64,000 nucleotides of DNA, taken from contig QCXZ01000001.1 of NCBI GenBank assembly GCA_025024175.1, positions 29,630,942 through 29,694,941 on the forward strand, written 5' to 3'. Below the pieces are notes generated by a model. That model was not told the DNA's origin. It searched no databases and saw nothing but the letters and a program-made list of their open reading frames with translations. Below are positions 10,386 to 20,840 of the stretch, in pieces. The translations under genes and the position numbers were made by a program. Every line of letters begins with the position of its first letter. Position 1 is the first letter of the stretch. The stretch is from Rhyzopertha dominica (lineage: Eukaryota > Arthropoda > Insecta > Coleoptera > Bostrichidae).

Positions 10386-11664
10386 ACTCACAGTCAAATC
10401 ATTTCAACAACTACATATAAACCTTAGTAAGACGGCTGAATTGCTACCTAACATTTTTTGCAGTTTTCTCAGTCCTTGTTTAGTATTTTCGAAGCTTTGG
10501 AGTAAGCGTTTACGGCGGCAATTAGTAATTGATTTTATTTATTATATTAGATCTTAGAATAAACTTCGAATGTGGAATTTTTGTTTTTACGGACCGGATA
10601 AATACAGAGAGAAGTAATTACTGTCTATAAAAATATAAAAGTATTTTGAATTATTAGTAGGGATAGTTTTTATTTTTATGATTCCATGTGAGAATCGTTA
10701 AAATATATACGTAACCACCGTTTAAGTATTTAGAACAATCATGAAAAACAAGTATGTTTTAAATATTAAATAGATAGAAATCACAAACATTGCAGTTCTT
10801 TGAGTTTGAAATAAAAAAAAAAAGATGTGTAGGAAGAAGACAATATTTCCTGCAACAGTCCAGTTTTGATTACAATAATGGCCAATAAGAACCATACCTC
10901 TAGAACGAGAATGCAACGAAATATTAACCATTTAAAACAGATTTTTTTTTTCTCAGAAAACGTTGACGGAACAAGTTTAAAGAGAAAAAAAAATTGGACT
11001 CTATTTCTGTGTCACCTTTTGCCCTAAATCTTTTACTTAAAATTAATTACTAACACATTTTGATGTTGTAGAATAATTGGTTCCTCTTCGGCGTACTTAA
11101 TATATACTTAATTAAGTTGGCAAACACATTTATTCGATTTTGTAATAATCGATAAGCCTCGGGATTTCCTGGTATATTACCTGAATAAAATAATTTTGAG
11201 TTCCATTCGTTATTTATTTTCACCGTGTATAAGGTTGAATACTTGATTTTGACAGTTTCTATACACGTTCTTGTCAAACTTTGAATAGTGTGTGTTGGCA
11301 CATTATTATACTCAATCAATCTGTCTGTATTTTATTTATTCATTTTTTAACTTGCATTTGTAGTGTATTAATTATGTGCAATTCTTTTTCCGTAACCTGG
11401 TTTAATTCACGTTTTCTTTCTAGCCGTAGATATATGTAACTTGTTCTTAAAAATTTTTTTTGCGATTTTTAAAATTTATACTGTATATAAGTTGTTTTGT
11501 AGACAGCTTTTTTCCAAAAGGAACGACTAGAGTTGGAAAATTTCTGAAATTGATAACCTTGGAAACTTAAAAGATTATGTGCAGTTGAATTCAGAATTCG
11601 TAGATTTTACTTCAGAAGCCGACATCTTGCGATCTAACATTTGACGTTGCCAGAAAAACTGTCT
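10386..11664. other. Stretch without a recognised gene
   Basis: An 89-codon minus-strand frame (11,050-11,319) contains an Arg/Lys-rich helix that recalls the endonuclease-RT linker of some LINEs, but the similarity is too thin to call. Nothing else was recognised. Confidence 0.3.
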
Positions 11665-12030
11665 ACCCATGGCTGGCTCTAACCCTTAATTTTTGAATAA
11701 GGAAAATGGGTTGAGTAATACCTCATTTTGACGGTCTTTCAAAGCTCTTCTTGAAAGTGAAATATTTCTGGGTGCAACTGCTGGCACTCAAGCACAGTCC
11801 TTTGACATAATTTTCCCAGGTATGGTGATTGCGTTTCAAAATCCTTTGACTTCGCGTGNTCTCAGATGAAGAAATCTTGGGGTGTAAGATCTAGCAGGAC
11901 CTCTGCCTCCAATCCAATGCCACAGGAGATTGTTGTTAAGGAATTTCCTAACGAGAGCAGCATAGTAAAGATGAGTCCCGGAAGGCCTGTCTCAGAATGC
12001 TAATAGAAAGGTAGTTTATCGGTGATACGG
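11665..12030 (-). pseudogene. Mariner-like transposase relic, C-terminal half
   Basis: Reading the minus strand from about 12,000 downward gives a YYAALVRKFLNNN block, then HWIGGRGPAR, then (shifted frame) LDLTPQDFF. These correspond to the region from the second Asp to the (R)SPDLTPLDFFLWG box of insect mariner-like transposases. Further down, near 11,750-11,850, is an ECQQLHPEIF block typical of the C-terminus. Multiple frameshifts and stops are present. The terminal part is about three-quarters identical to the sequence at 24,126-24,200, so both belong to one family. Confidence 0.7.
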
Positions 12031-12199
12031 TCTGTTAATTTTCACAGAATTCCATTTTGTCTGTCAGAATAGTTTCAGAAATGGAATTTCTAAGTTCGGG
12101 TTATATGAGGACAAGGAGAATACCCAATAGGTAGTAAAGCGTCGTGGCATAGTTACAGAATTCGTACCGCAGGTCTTTCTAGATCTGTTTCATTTCTCA

Positions 12200-12500
12200 T
12201 AATTCCCCTGCGTGTTTATTGACGTCCCCTACCACGGGCTGATTGTCGTAGTAGTGCCGCGTTTCCAGCGGGTGGTGGACATTACAAGTGCAAGGAGGCT
12301 CCGCGCGATACTGGAACAAGGTCCGGTTGTATTATTGCACACACGCTGATGCGAGACGCGTTCCCCGCGGGATTGTACACAATTTTCTACTTCGTCTCTT
12401 GCTGCGATCACAACCTTGTTATTCTTTCTCCCGAAGCCAGATGGTGGTTATTGAATTCCGGTGCACGCCTGAGGTTTCCGTCGGGATGGGTGGCTCGTTA
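12200..12500. other. Higher-GC, repeat-free island
   Basis: Local base composition is close to 50% GC, against roughly one third around it. Open frames on both strands (60 and 120 codons) resemble nothing I recognise. It might be conserved non-coding DNA or an unrecognised exon. Confidence 0.2.
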
Positions 12501-13082
12501 GGGAACGTGGAGATTAACGTGGAAGGAAGGAAGAAGGCCGATGATGTAGTTCATACTTCTACAGATGAACAGCATTTGATACTTTTTGGCATTAATATTA
12601 GAATATTTAGGAGTCAGTGTAAGCATTATTGTAAACAGCATTTTATATAGAGCCATGAAACGTACAAGTTCAGCTACGATGACCAAACAATTAAAATGTC
12701 AAAAACCAATGTCCGATTAAAAGAAGCATAAGGTAGCTTTTGATTTGTTGAAGAAAGGGCGAGAAGAAGGGATGTGGTGTAGTTTATTGCTCACGATTAA
12801 CATAAATATGTCAATGTTATGTTAAACCGTGGCGGATGAATTCCATCCATTACGGAACATCTCCGTGGGAGAGGAGGGAGGAGGCTTTGCAATGTCAGTT
12901 GTTGAATGTAAGGTTTTGAACGAGCCGTGACCATGAGAAAATTCCCGCTACCTCCCATTGAATCCAGTCCGCCATTTCGATTTCTTTATTTTTTTCTCAA
13001 CTTCTCAATTCTCAATCTCACTATTACGCAACATTACTGTTTGTGATCTACGGTGTTCCTTGTTATTTAACACGAATCGCTA

Positions 13083-13515
13083 CACTGAAGAGCAATGCCT
13101 TGTTGCTATTAAAAATTACAAGCGCGGAGAAAATCTTTCATTTCGAAAAGAGCGCATTATTGAGTCTACACTTCATTGATTGGTAAAAGAAGTAAGTAGA
13201 CTTCCAGTGTTATCGTCAGTGACAAAGAATATCGACGAGAATCAAGAAACATCGATACGTAATATGTTGGCGTTATCAAGAATCAAACATTAGGAGAAAG
13301 AGCGAATATTCACTGAAGAACTTCACATCCATCTTTCACCTTTATATAGATTTTCTGTTACAGTACTATTTTCAGCGCAGAGATTTCACTAAAAAACTAA
13401 GCACCAACAGAAAACCATTATTGGGTGCGGATTATGAGCAGGAGCTTGGAGCTGTAAGCCTTAATGAAGCACGATATCTTGAGACGACGTCAAACTTTTG
13501 TGGACCCACTTAACT
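13083..13515 (+). pseudogene. Pogo/Tigger-type transposase relic, N-terminal HTH region
   Basis: From about 13,083 the + strand reads TEEQCLVAIKNYKRGENLSF...ESTLH, matching a Psq-type helix-turn-helix with its usual SFRK and STLH positions. After about 200 bases of decayed sequence, 13,397-13,480 reads NRKPLLGADYEQEL...EARYLETTS, which fits the linker to the second (CENP-B-type) helix-turn-helix, where family members read GRKPLLG..YE.ELV. Stops and frameshifts separate the blocks. No DDE catalytic domain was seen downstream to 14 kb. Confidence 0.55.
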
Positions 13516-14869
13516 GGTTTAAACCTGGAAAGTGGTTTCAATGCGATTGTACTACATGCCAAATAGAACAAGATGTGATGTGGTTTCCAAAAAGGCTAAC
13601 AAATTGCTTTCAGGGTGTAGGGACTCATTTCTTTTAGGGTTTTGTTAAAGTGAATGTTTATGCTGAAAAACAAAAAGAAACAATTATTATCTAACTTAGA
13701 GCCGAGATTTTAGGAGTTATTTCAGAAATAAGCATACTTTTTTATAGGCTCTGAAGCTTCCTCAGATAAATATGGGATATCAGCGCAACGGAGGCAGCTG
13801 TCCGCGCAATACATAATCTGTGCGTCTACTGAACAAATAATTAATTTGCTGTGTTGTCTTGAAATTAAGTAATGATCATGTACTATAATATATGGCCATA
13901 CAAATGTTATTTTTGAAGCCCGTATTTGAAGTGTGTTGATGAATATAAAAAAGTTAGGAAAACGAGAAATACGAGGGGTAGTGACCTGGACATTGTTTTT
14001 TTACCAAACACCTAACTAATGAAATGCCAAAATTTTATATGAAACGAAATTTTATCAGCGTTTGCGATATTTCCTGATAGGTTTTAGCTTCTTACTTTTG
14101 CATGTCTTCGAAGCAAGTTTCGCCAGTTATGGAAGTGTAAATTATCATTAAATTATTGGTGAAAGAAAAAGTTATTGGCAGAAATTGTAAAAAAATTGAA
14201 GGGACAGTACAAAGAAACCCTTTCATATACAACTGATTATGAATAGTAGGACCTGAAAAATATCAAATGTTCGGTCTACGCCAGTGACTTAAGCTAATAT
14301 TCGTCGTATCGAAGACCTGATTTTGGAAAATAGGCGAATTAAAATTCGTCGTACGTACTGATTTTATGAAAAAAATCGTATAAAGAATGGCGTCACAAGG
14401 ATTCTCTTCCGCCAAAAAATTGAAAATTTCTAGCCAGCCGGTAAAAATTATGGCAACGGTGTTTTGCGACTTGTACGCCATAATCTGCGTAGATTTTTTG
14501 CCGCTTAGAAAAAGTATAAATGTAGAATATATTATGGTAACTTACTGAGAAATAAGGTACGTGAAGCTACTCACAAAAAAGTGATAAAGCAAACTTTCGA
14601 AAAAGGCTATAACACTAATAACTAATTTCCGGGTCAACTTGAAACTGTCGATGTATAAGTAGAGGATTCATAAATTTGGTGTCTGGTTCTTAATTTTCAG
14701 TAAACGCCAGCATCTAATTTGAAGATAGAAGAAACCGTTCGAACGTCCATTAAACTTCAGCATTAAATTTTTGTTAAATAAAGTATATGAAGTACAAACC
14801 TTGACTTTAGTTAGGGAGACACTTGTTGAAAGCTACTTGAAATATATTCTAACAACGCGACACTCGATA

Positions 14870-14901
14870 ATTTACATGGCTAATATACAATCCATGTAAA
14901 T
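14870..14901. repeat. Perfect 10-bp stem-loop
   Basis: ATTTACATGG and CCATGTAAAT are exact inverted copies separated by 12 nt. This could be a paired regulatory site or a transcript hairpin, or chance in AT-rich sequence. Confidence 0.4.
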
Positions 14902-16109
14902 CGCGCCTTATTATTTACTGGCCGCAACAGCCTTTCCTTATCGGCGGCCTTCTATGGAAACGCGCTCATAAAATCTGCAAATTGAACAGCATTTTTGAGT
15001 ATTTTCAGAGGCGCGGTCTCATGTGTTAACAGGTTATACCTAAAATAAATACCCACGCAATACACACAAATTGCCATGCTGTCCGCCTTGTATGTTTGGT
15101 GTGCAGAGTATCTGTCCTACTAACCCAATGGCAGCGGCCACGTTGTCAGATTCTTAGAATTAACATTAATTGATTTAGTAAAAACTACGGTAACTTAAAA
15201 ATAGAATAACTGTATAAGTTCGTTAAAAATATCTGAAATAACGGTAATTAAAGTGTAATGCCTGGTGTTTTCGCTTCCATGTAGAACAAAATATTGTTGA
15301 TCGACGTTTAGCAACACTGGAAAATAATCTTTTAAAAGAAGTATGACACCAAAATGATTCCTTTTAACCGTTAACACTAGCACAATTAATATCAATCAAT
15401 ATAACTACTTGTATTTGGCATCTGGCAACCATGTTTCGTATGCAAAATAACTTGCTGAATCAATTTAGTTTGCCGAATCAATTTTGTCATAGCGGCAGTT
15501 CGCTTCGTTATTTACGATGGCTGGTGGTTTTTACTACTGGATATTTCTGTAGTATGCTAAGTAGGCATCCGAGAAAAATAGAACACGTTTTGAAAAGAGG
15601 CGGAGTTCTGGATTTTCTGCTTTGCATAATGGTCCTGTACCAGCAGAAGTGCAGGCACCGTTCATCGACAAGTCCACAGTGGCAGCAAATTTCTTAGATG
15701 CAGTCGTAGTATAAGCATTATCTTTAAAGAGGTCTGTAAATATAAGCTTTCACGGCTAGGATCAGATCGAAATCTTAGTCATTTTGGGTTGGACCGCGCT
15801 GAATTATGACGTAGATACTAGAAGTCGGTATGTTGAAATTAGAGGAGAACGTGTCAATACTAGTAATCATAAANATCTATCAAAAAAAAGTATTATAAAA
15901 TTAAAGTATTCCACAAGGAGGTATTTTGCCAAACGAACTTATTTCTGTTGTTTAACAATAAACCTAATAACTACGGATTAATTGTTATTTTTTTAACTTT
16001 TGGCGGGTCAATACCGATGATGTTTTCATTGTCATAAAAGAAGAAAACTTTGATAACTGCATAAAGTTGTTGCAAAATTTAGATGACCTAATAGGCGAAC
16101 ATTGTAAAG

Positions 16110-16195
16110 ATATATTAAAATGCCTGTCTATGCTGTGCTGTCTACACCTCAACCAACTGCAGATAGATCTATTTCGCTGTCATTACAGCTCATCA
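16110..16195 (+). repeat. Dispersed repeat, copy on + strand
   Basis: The block around AACCAACTGCAGATAGATCT recurs as a reverse complement at 31,203-31,294 with only a few differences over about 85 bp. The repeat's type is unknown. Confidence 0.65.
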
Positions 16196-18359
16196 GTGCA
16201 GCTAGGTGGCTTTGTCATCATGTCAGTGTAATGCTGACAGATGGCATTGCCATCCTAAATTCTTACTTCATTGTAAAGATATGTTTTTTATATAGCAGAT
16301 GTTAAAGTGTGTTTTGATCTATTATTTCAAGCAACATTTTGGACTCAAAGGCAGATAAAGTAATTATTTTCTTTAATTGCAATTTAAATTAAGAGTTTGA
16401 TCTAACTAACTGTACAATTTCCATTTTTGGAAATACTAAGTTGTGGAACACAATTATTTCCTGTGATAAGTGATTAGAAGCAGAATTTGAAGAAGAACTT
16501 TCTATTTCACCGAGTATTTTCATTGATACCTAAACCTTTTCCACTGAGCTTTCGATATAAGATTCAGTAATTGTAGCTGATTTCTAATCACATACACATG
16601 CTTGCAGGGCTGTAGAAACAAAGACCTGTATAATCTTATAAAAAGTATTCATTTCCACAGGTTGGATGGTGTATCTTTTTTTTTTGGGTGATCACTATAT
16701 TTAAAACATTCACACTACTTTCCTTGTCGATAATGCAAAACGACCTATTTTGTTTTAATATTGATGTCAATCATTAAGAAGATTATGACTTATTTTCTTC
16801 ATTTTTCCTCATTTGGAAACCGAAAAGAACAATATTTTTTACAAATAACTATTCAAACTCACTAAAGTCAATACAAAGTCCAGTGTCATTAGTGTCTCGA
16901 CGAACATGTCGGCGCTAGAAGAGACTCGCGGTAAAATACGATTTTATCGTCTCGTACAACAAATAACTATTAATACTGAATTCTTCAAAGTCGTGCATTA
17001 TATGATTTAAAAGCTGAAGAATCTCAAGTGCTTTAGTTAGGTCACACAGTAATGGAAATCCAGTAATCTATGAGGGTTGTGAATCTCGCATTTTATATAA
17101 AGTATTCAGTAACAATGAAATAGTGCATATTATGCAATATTTTATACATAAAAAGTGTGAACATGACCATAATAAAGATGTACTGTAAAGTTAGTTATTG
17201 AATACTGTTTAGTTAATTGAGAGAATGCTAATGAGCTGGAAACAAAATTTTGTTTTCAAAGAATAGTTCGAACTGTAGGTAATGCATTGGAAGCACTGCA
17301 TACGTGTTTTCAAGACCGTCCATTCCTGGTTTATCTTTAAAATAAAATTAAAACTAGATTATTAAAATAAATAAATTCAAATGTAAAAACAGGAACGTGG
17401 TTAAAAAATAAAAGTTTAGGTACAGCCATAGTAACGAGAGAAAAGGAATTGCCCAATCAATATCATTCTTATTTCTATTACAGAAGCAGTTTTTAAGTTT
17501 GGTCTTTTTAACTGATGTTAATAAGTATCTAATAGTTAATTATTAATTATAGGTAACTGCTAAGTCAACTATTTTAATGAAGTGCAACTTTTGTATTTCT
17601 GTTCTATTGTATTTTATATTTGTAATCTTTTTAATTGTGCCTATGCAGTACTCTCATGCAAAGCTAAGCAAATAAGGTATCTTAAACGTTCTAATTCATC
17701 TTTTAGACGTCCAGTAGAAAACAGAACGCTACAGGCGTTTCCTTGCCTAAATCAATAAAAATTGCTTCTTTTTATGAATTCATAATATATTAAATGAAAA
17801 CAGGAAAGGAGATAGGAACGTTGCCAGTGCAAATTTATAGCTAATATGCACTATTTAAATTAATGATTTTTGCTTTTTTTAAATAAAAATTAGGTTTTGT
17901 CCAACCGTGTTGAGATCTCAATAAANGTGGACATCAAAATTTGGACTGGCCACCGTACATTCTAATAGAGCAGCTTCGGGAATANCTAAAAATTCGTATC
18001 CGTACTATTTAGCGCCGCTAANTCGTTTTGCCTTGCTGCACAGCAGGAGTGGGATCCAGTTCCGCAAGAATGCAAACAAAATTTAATTTTCAGCATTACT
18101 TGAAAAATGGAAGCCGTAGTCAGCGCTCAGAGAAGTTATAATCTATATTGAGCAGCGTATGTGGTGGTTGTTGTAACTGACTTCGTTCTTATAGAGTTAA
18201 TGTTTGTCAGACCGTAATTTATGAATTCTTTACGTGAGCCTATATATGCTTTTAATATTGAGCAATTGCAACGCTTTATGGGTACCTACACATATGAAAA
18301 TGTTATTTATTGATGCATTAATTGTTTTTCACATCAGTCCATTATCAACTTTTTCAACC

Positions 18360-18700
18360 CCGATCCCATTCAACTAATACCTCATAATCTATCAGTCCAG
18401 CGCCATTAATTAGTTACATTCACAGATAACCGGGTCAAACACGCCACGAATCAGATACATTTCCGTCTGAACGTAACTAGAATTTAATGTTGGCAAATAA
18501 TTCAAATTAATCGTTAATCTCCCATCACGGGCGCGTGCCGCAGTCATACGCGTAATCGGGCATTACTTCCGTTATCGGATTGCCCGACTTCAGATACCAC
18601 GGCGAGTGTCACCGCAACATTACAGATGGCGCACGGCTGACCAATCCACTTTAATTCATCACGATGTTTTATTTTAAAAACCAGTTTGCCTGCTGTCGCG
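18360..18700. promoter_or_regulatory. Candidate conserved non-coding (enhancer-like) island
   Basis: This repeat-free island has a higher GC content than its surroundings and clustered homeodomain-type cores: CATTAATTAGTTA near 18,404, AAATTAATCGTTAAT near 18,503, and TTTAATTC near 18,650. No reading frame stands out. The regulatory interpretation rests only on composition and motifs. Confidence 0.25.
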
Positions 18701-19439
18701 TTTGGGATGCATTCTGGCTTCTCTGATCGAACGTAAGAATCTATGGCTTCAGTTTGATGTATTGGATAACAATATTGCCTATTTTATTTAGCGAGGCACC
18801 ATTGCAAAACCAGTAACCACTTCATTGCTAATTTTGGTTTAACAGTATGAACTGTCCATCTGTTTATTATTATCTCTTGTTAGCTGTTTTTAGCAACTCA
18901 GTATCCACTTTTAAATATGTAATGTAACATATACGATTGGAAACATAATTGATCTAAAATGTGCATATCTAAATTTCCTTTCTAAGGTGTGCTGCAGTCT
19001 CTTAAAGACGGTGAAATAGCTAAAGATATGACAAACTTTTTTTAAAATAGCTTTATTCCAACTTTCACCAAGAAGTAGGAACTCTTCTGTCAGACTTCGA
19101 TAAAATAGACCGTTTTCAAGTAAAATCATCTTGAAGCTTTAACTGCGCGATAATGCATGATTGCGATGATGATATCGGGTGTTTCAATCATAATTATAGC
19201 CACTCTCAATAATTCCCGTTGGAGACAAATTTGATTAAAATATTTAAACATCGGTTTTAGTAATACTCGAAGTTGGCAGAACGTCCCTTCTGTATGCCTG
19301 CTAGATCCCACCGTTAATTTTGTTTTAAAAAGGAAGACGGTTTTGAAGATATTTAAAGCCCTTTTTGAAACTGCGTAGGAAGAAAAAACTATTAAATTTT
19401 CTGCAGAAAAAAAACACTTTCCATCAAAAGCTCTCTCCT

Positions 19440-19506
19440 GAAATTACATGAAGTTTCAACTGCATGTAAATGTTAGTTGCTGCTAGAATGCTTGCCTGAC
19501 ATTTCT
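19440..19506 (-). pseudogene. C-terminal end of a mariner-like relic, split by the foldback element
   Basis: If the 4.6-kb element and one copy of its 9-bp repeat are removed, this sequence joins 24,126 onward. On the minus strand it continues the transposase tail read there. The rest of the relic is at 24,126-24,480. Confidence 0.5.
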
Positions 19507-19515
19507 GAAGATTTC
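19507..19515. repeat. 9-bp target-site duplication, left copy
   Basis: GAAGATTTC, exactly repeated at 24,126-24,134. Neighbouring bases differ on both sides, so the duplication is exactly 9 bp. Confidence 0.9.
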
Positions 19516-20270
19516 GGGTATGTCAAGTTGGCCCCGCCCGATCAAATTTTTACAATTGCTATATGGGCATGAATTGTGCTAGTTTTGTGCTGAATTGTGC
19601 TGCTATTAAAAAGTTTTGTGCAGCAACCCTTATACGTTTAATTAAACAATCATTTGGCGGGGCCAGCTTGACGGTCAGCCCCGCTTTTTTTTGCAATATT
19701 CAAAATCTAATTACGGCAATGAATTGTNCTCGTTTTGTGCTGAAATGTGCCGGTGTCAGCGAGTTTTGTGCNGCNACCCTTATATTTAATTTTTTTAAAA
19801 CATCGGCGGGCGGGGCCAACTTGACGGTCAGCCCCGCTTTTTTTGGGAATATTCAAAATCTAATTGCGGCAATGAATTGTGCTCGTTTTGTGCTGAAAAG
19901 TGCCGGTGACAGGGAGTTTTGTGCAGCAACCCTTATATTTAATTTTTTAATAACATCGGCGGGCGGGGCCAGCTTGACGGTCAGCCCCGCTTTTTTCGGG
20001 AAAATTGAAAATCTAATTGCGGCAATGAATTGTGCTCGTTTTGTGCTGAAATGTGCCGGTGTCAGGGAGTTTTGTGCAGCAACCCTTACATTTAATTTTT
20101 AAAAACATCGGCATACGGGGCCAACTTGACGGTCAGCCCCGCTTCTTTTTCGAATATATAAAATCTAATTACGACAATGAATTGTGTTTGTTTTGTACTA
20201 AATTGTGCCGACGTCAGCAACCCTTATATTTGTTTTTTTAAACATTGGCGGGCGGATTCGAGATGACGAT
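19516..20270 (+). repeat. Left satellite arm (about 5 monomers)
   Basis: The monomer contains AATGAATTGTGCTCGTTTTG, GTGCAGCAACCCTTATA and a GC-rich core ending GGTCAGCCCCGC. Four clear cores lie near 19,671, 19,828, 19,980 and 20,131, and a degraded one near 20,268. The outermost unit has a distinct terminal variant ending at the element tip. Open frames of up to 179 codons across it are by-products of the repeat. Confidence 0.9.
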
Positions 20271-20840
20271 CAGCCTTGTTTCGTTTTTCTGAAATATTGC
20301 AAATCGATGTGGTTTAATTATTATTAATAGATTGCTATTTGCAAAATTACAGCTTTACAGGATAAAGCTGATGGAGGTAGTGGGAGATAAAATAGATGCA
20401 GTTCTGTATTTCTACTTACCGTGTGTTTGTGTAATATAAGTTTAGGATGAGCGTTATTGCTTTGCCGAATTTAAAAAAATTGTAGGTGCTTTTACGGTTA
20501 ACAAACAAAGGTTTGAGAAGCTTTGAAATGGCCAACTGAAGAAAGTGATGATTCATTCGTATAGGAGCCAAAGTAAGATATAGTTCCTCTCAATACATAA
20601 ATTTGGTTTTCAACGACTACCTGTCTTGGTATACTTTTTAACTGTAATTCAGGTATATTCAATGATGTGTCAAGAATTTCAATAAGGATGATTTTTGTGT
20701 GCAACCGATTCTCACGAATAGTAGGGCTTGAACAATTTACACATGGTGTTGATTTCTCGTGGGAGTTGATGTGCGCTATTATCTCTTGTTGCAGGTTATA
20801 AACATTTTTACATATTAAATACAAAACCTCCTGACACTGG
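20270..20840. other. Unique centre of the foldback element
   Basis: This is AT-rich single-copy DNA between the two inverted arms. Its right half, read on the minus strand, holds the protease-like open frame at 20,498-20,821. The left half (20,270-20,497) shows no coding similarity. Confidence 0.7.
20498..20821 (-). pseudogene. Ubiquitin-specific-protease-like (C19) domain fragment
   Basis: This is the unique part of a 165-codon minus-strand frame; its first ~58 codons are satellite. In the frame's numbering it has a CxxC pair (Cys85, Cys88), then a hydrophobic strand KIILIEILD (101-109). Next comes YVLRGTISYFG (133-143) and, 11 residues later, GHFKA (155-159). Family knowledge: USP/UCH-fold proteases end with a zinc-ribbon CxxC, a P/hydrophobic strand and a Y.L.G.I.H.G...GHY box that supplies the catalytic His. 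The spacing agrees, though the first box His is Tyr here. The N-terminal Cys box is absent and the frame stops just after GHFKA, so it is a fragment or one exon. Proteolytic activity is not implied. Confidence 0.5.

Larger units (their letters stand above)
13516..19440. other. Long gene-poor stretch
   Basis: I found no coding similarity over about 5.9 kb. It contains a perfect 10-bp stem-loop (14,870-14,901), one copy of a dispersed repeat (16,110-16,195), scattered single ambiguous bases (15,874; 17,926; 17,985; 18,022) and a higher-GC island at 18,360-18,700. Short open frames (up to 88 codons at 15,431-15,697) look like chance. Confidence 0.4.

Noticed and set aside
11050..11319. 89-codon minus-strand frame resembling a LINE linker region
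   Set aside because: The similarity is confined to a basic helix and could be compositional.
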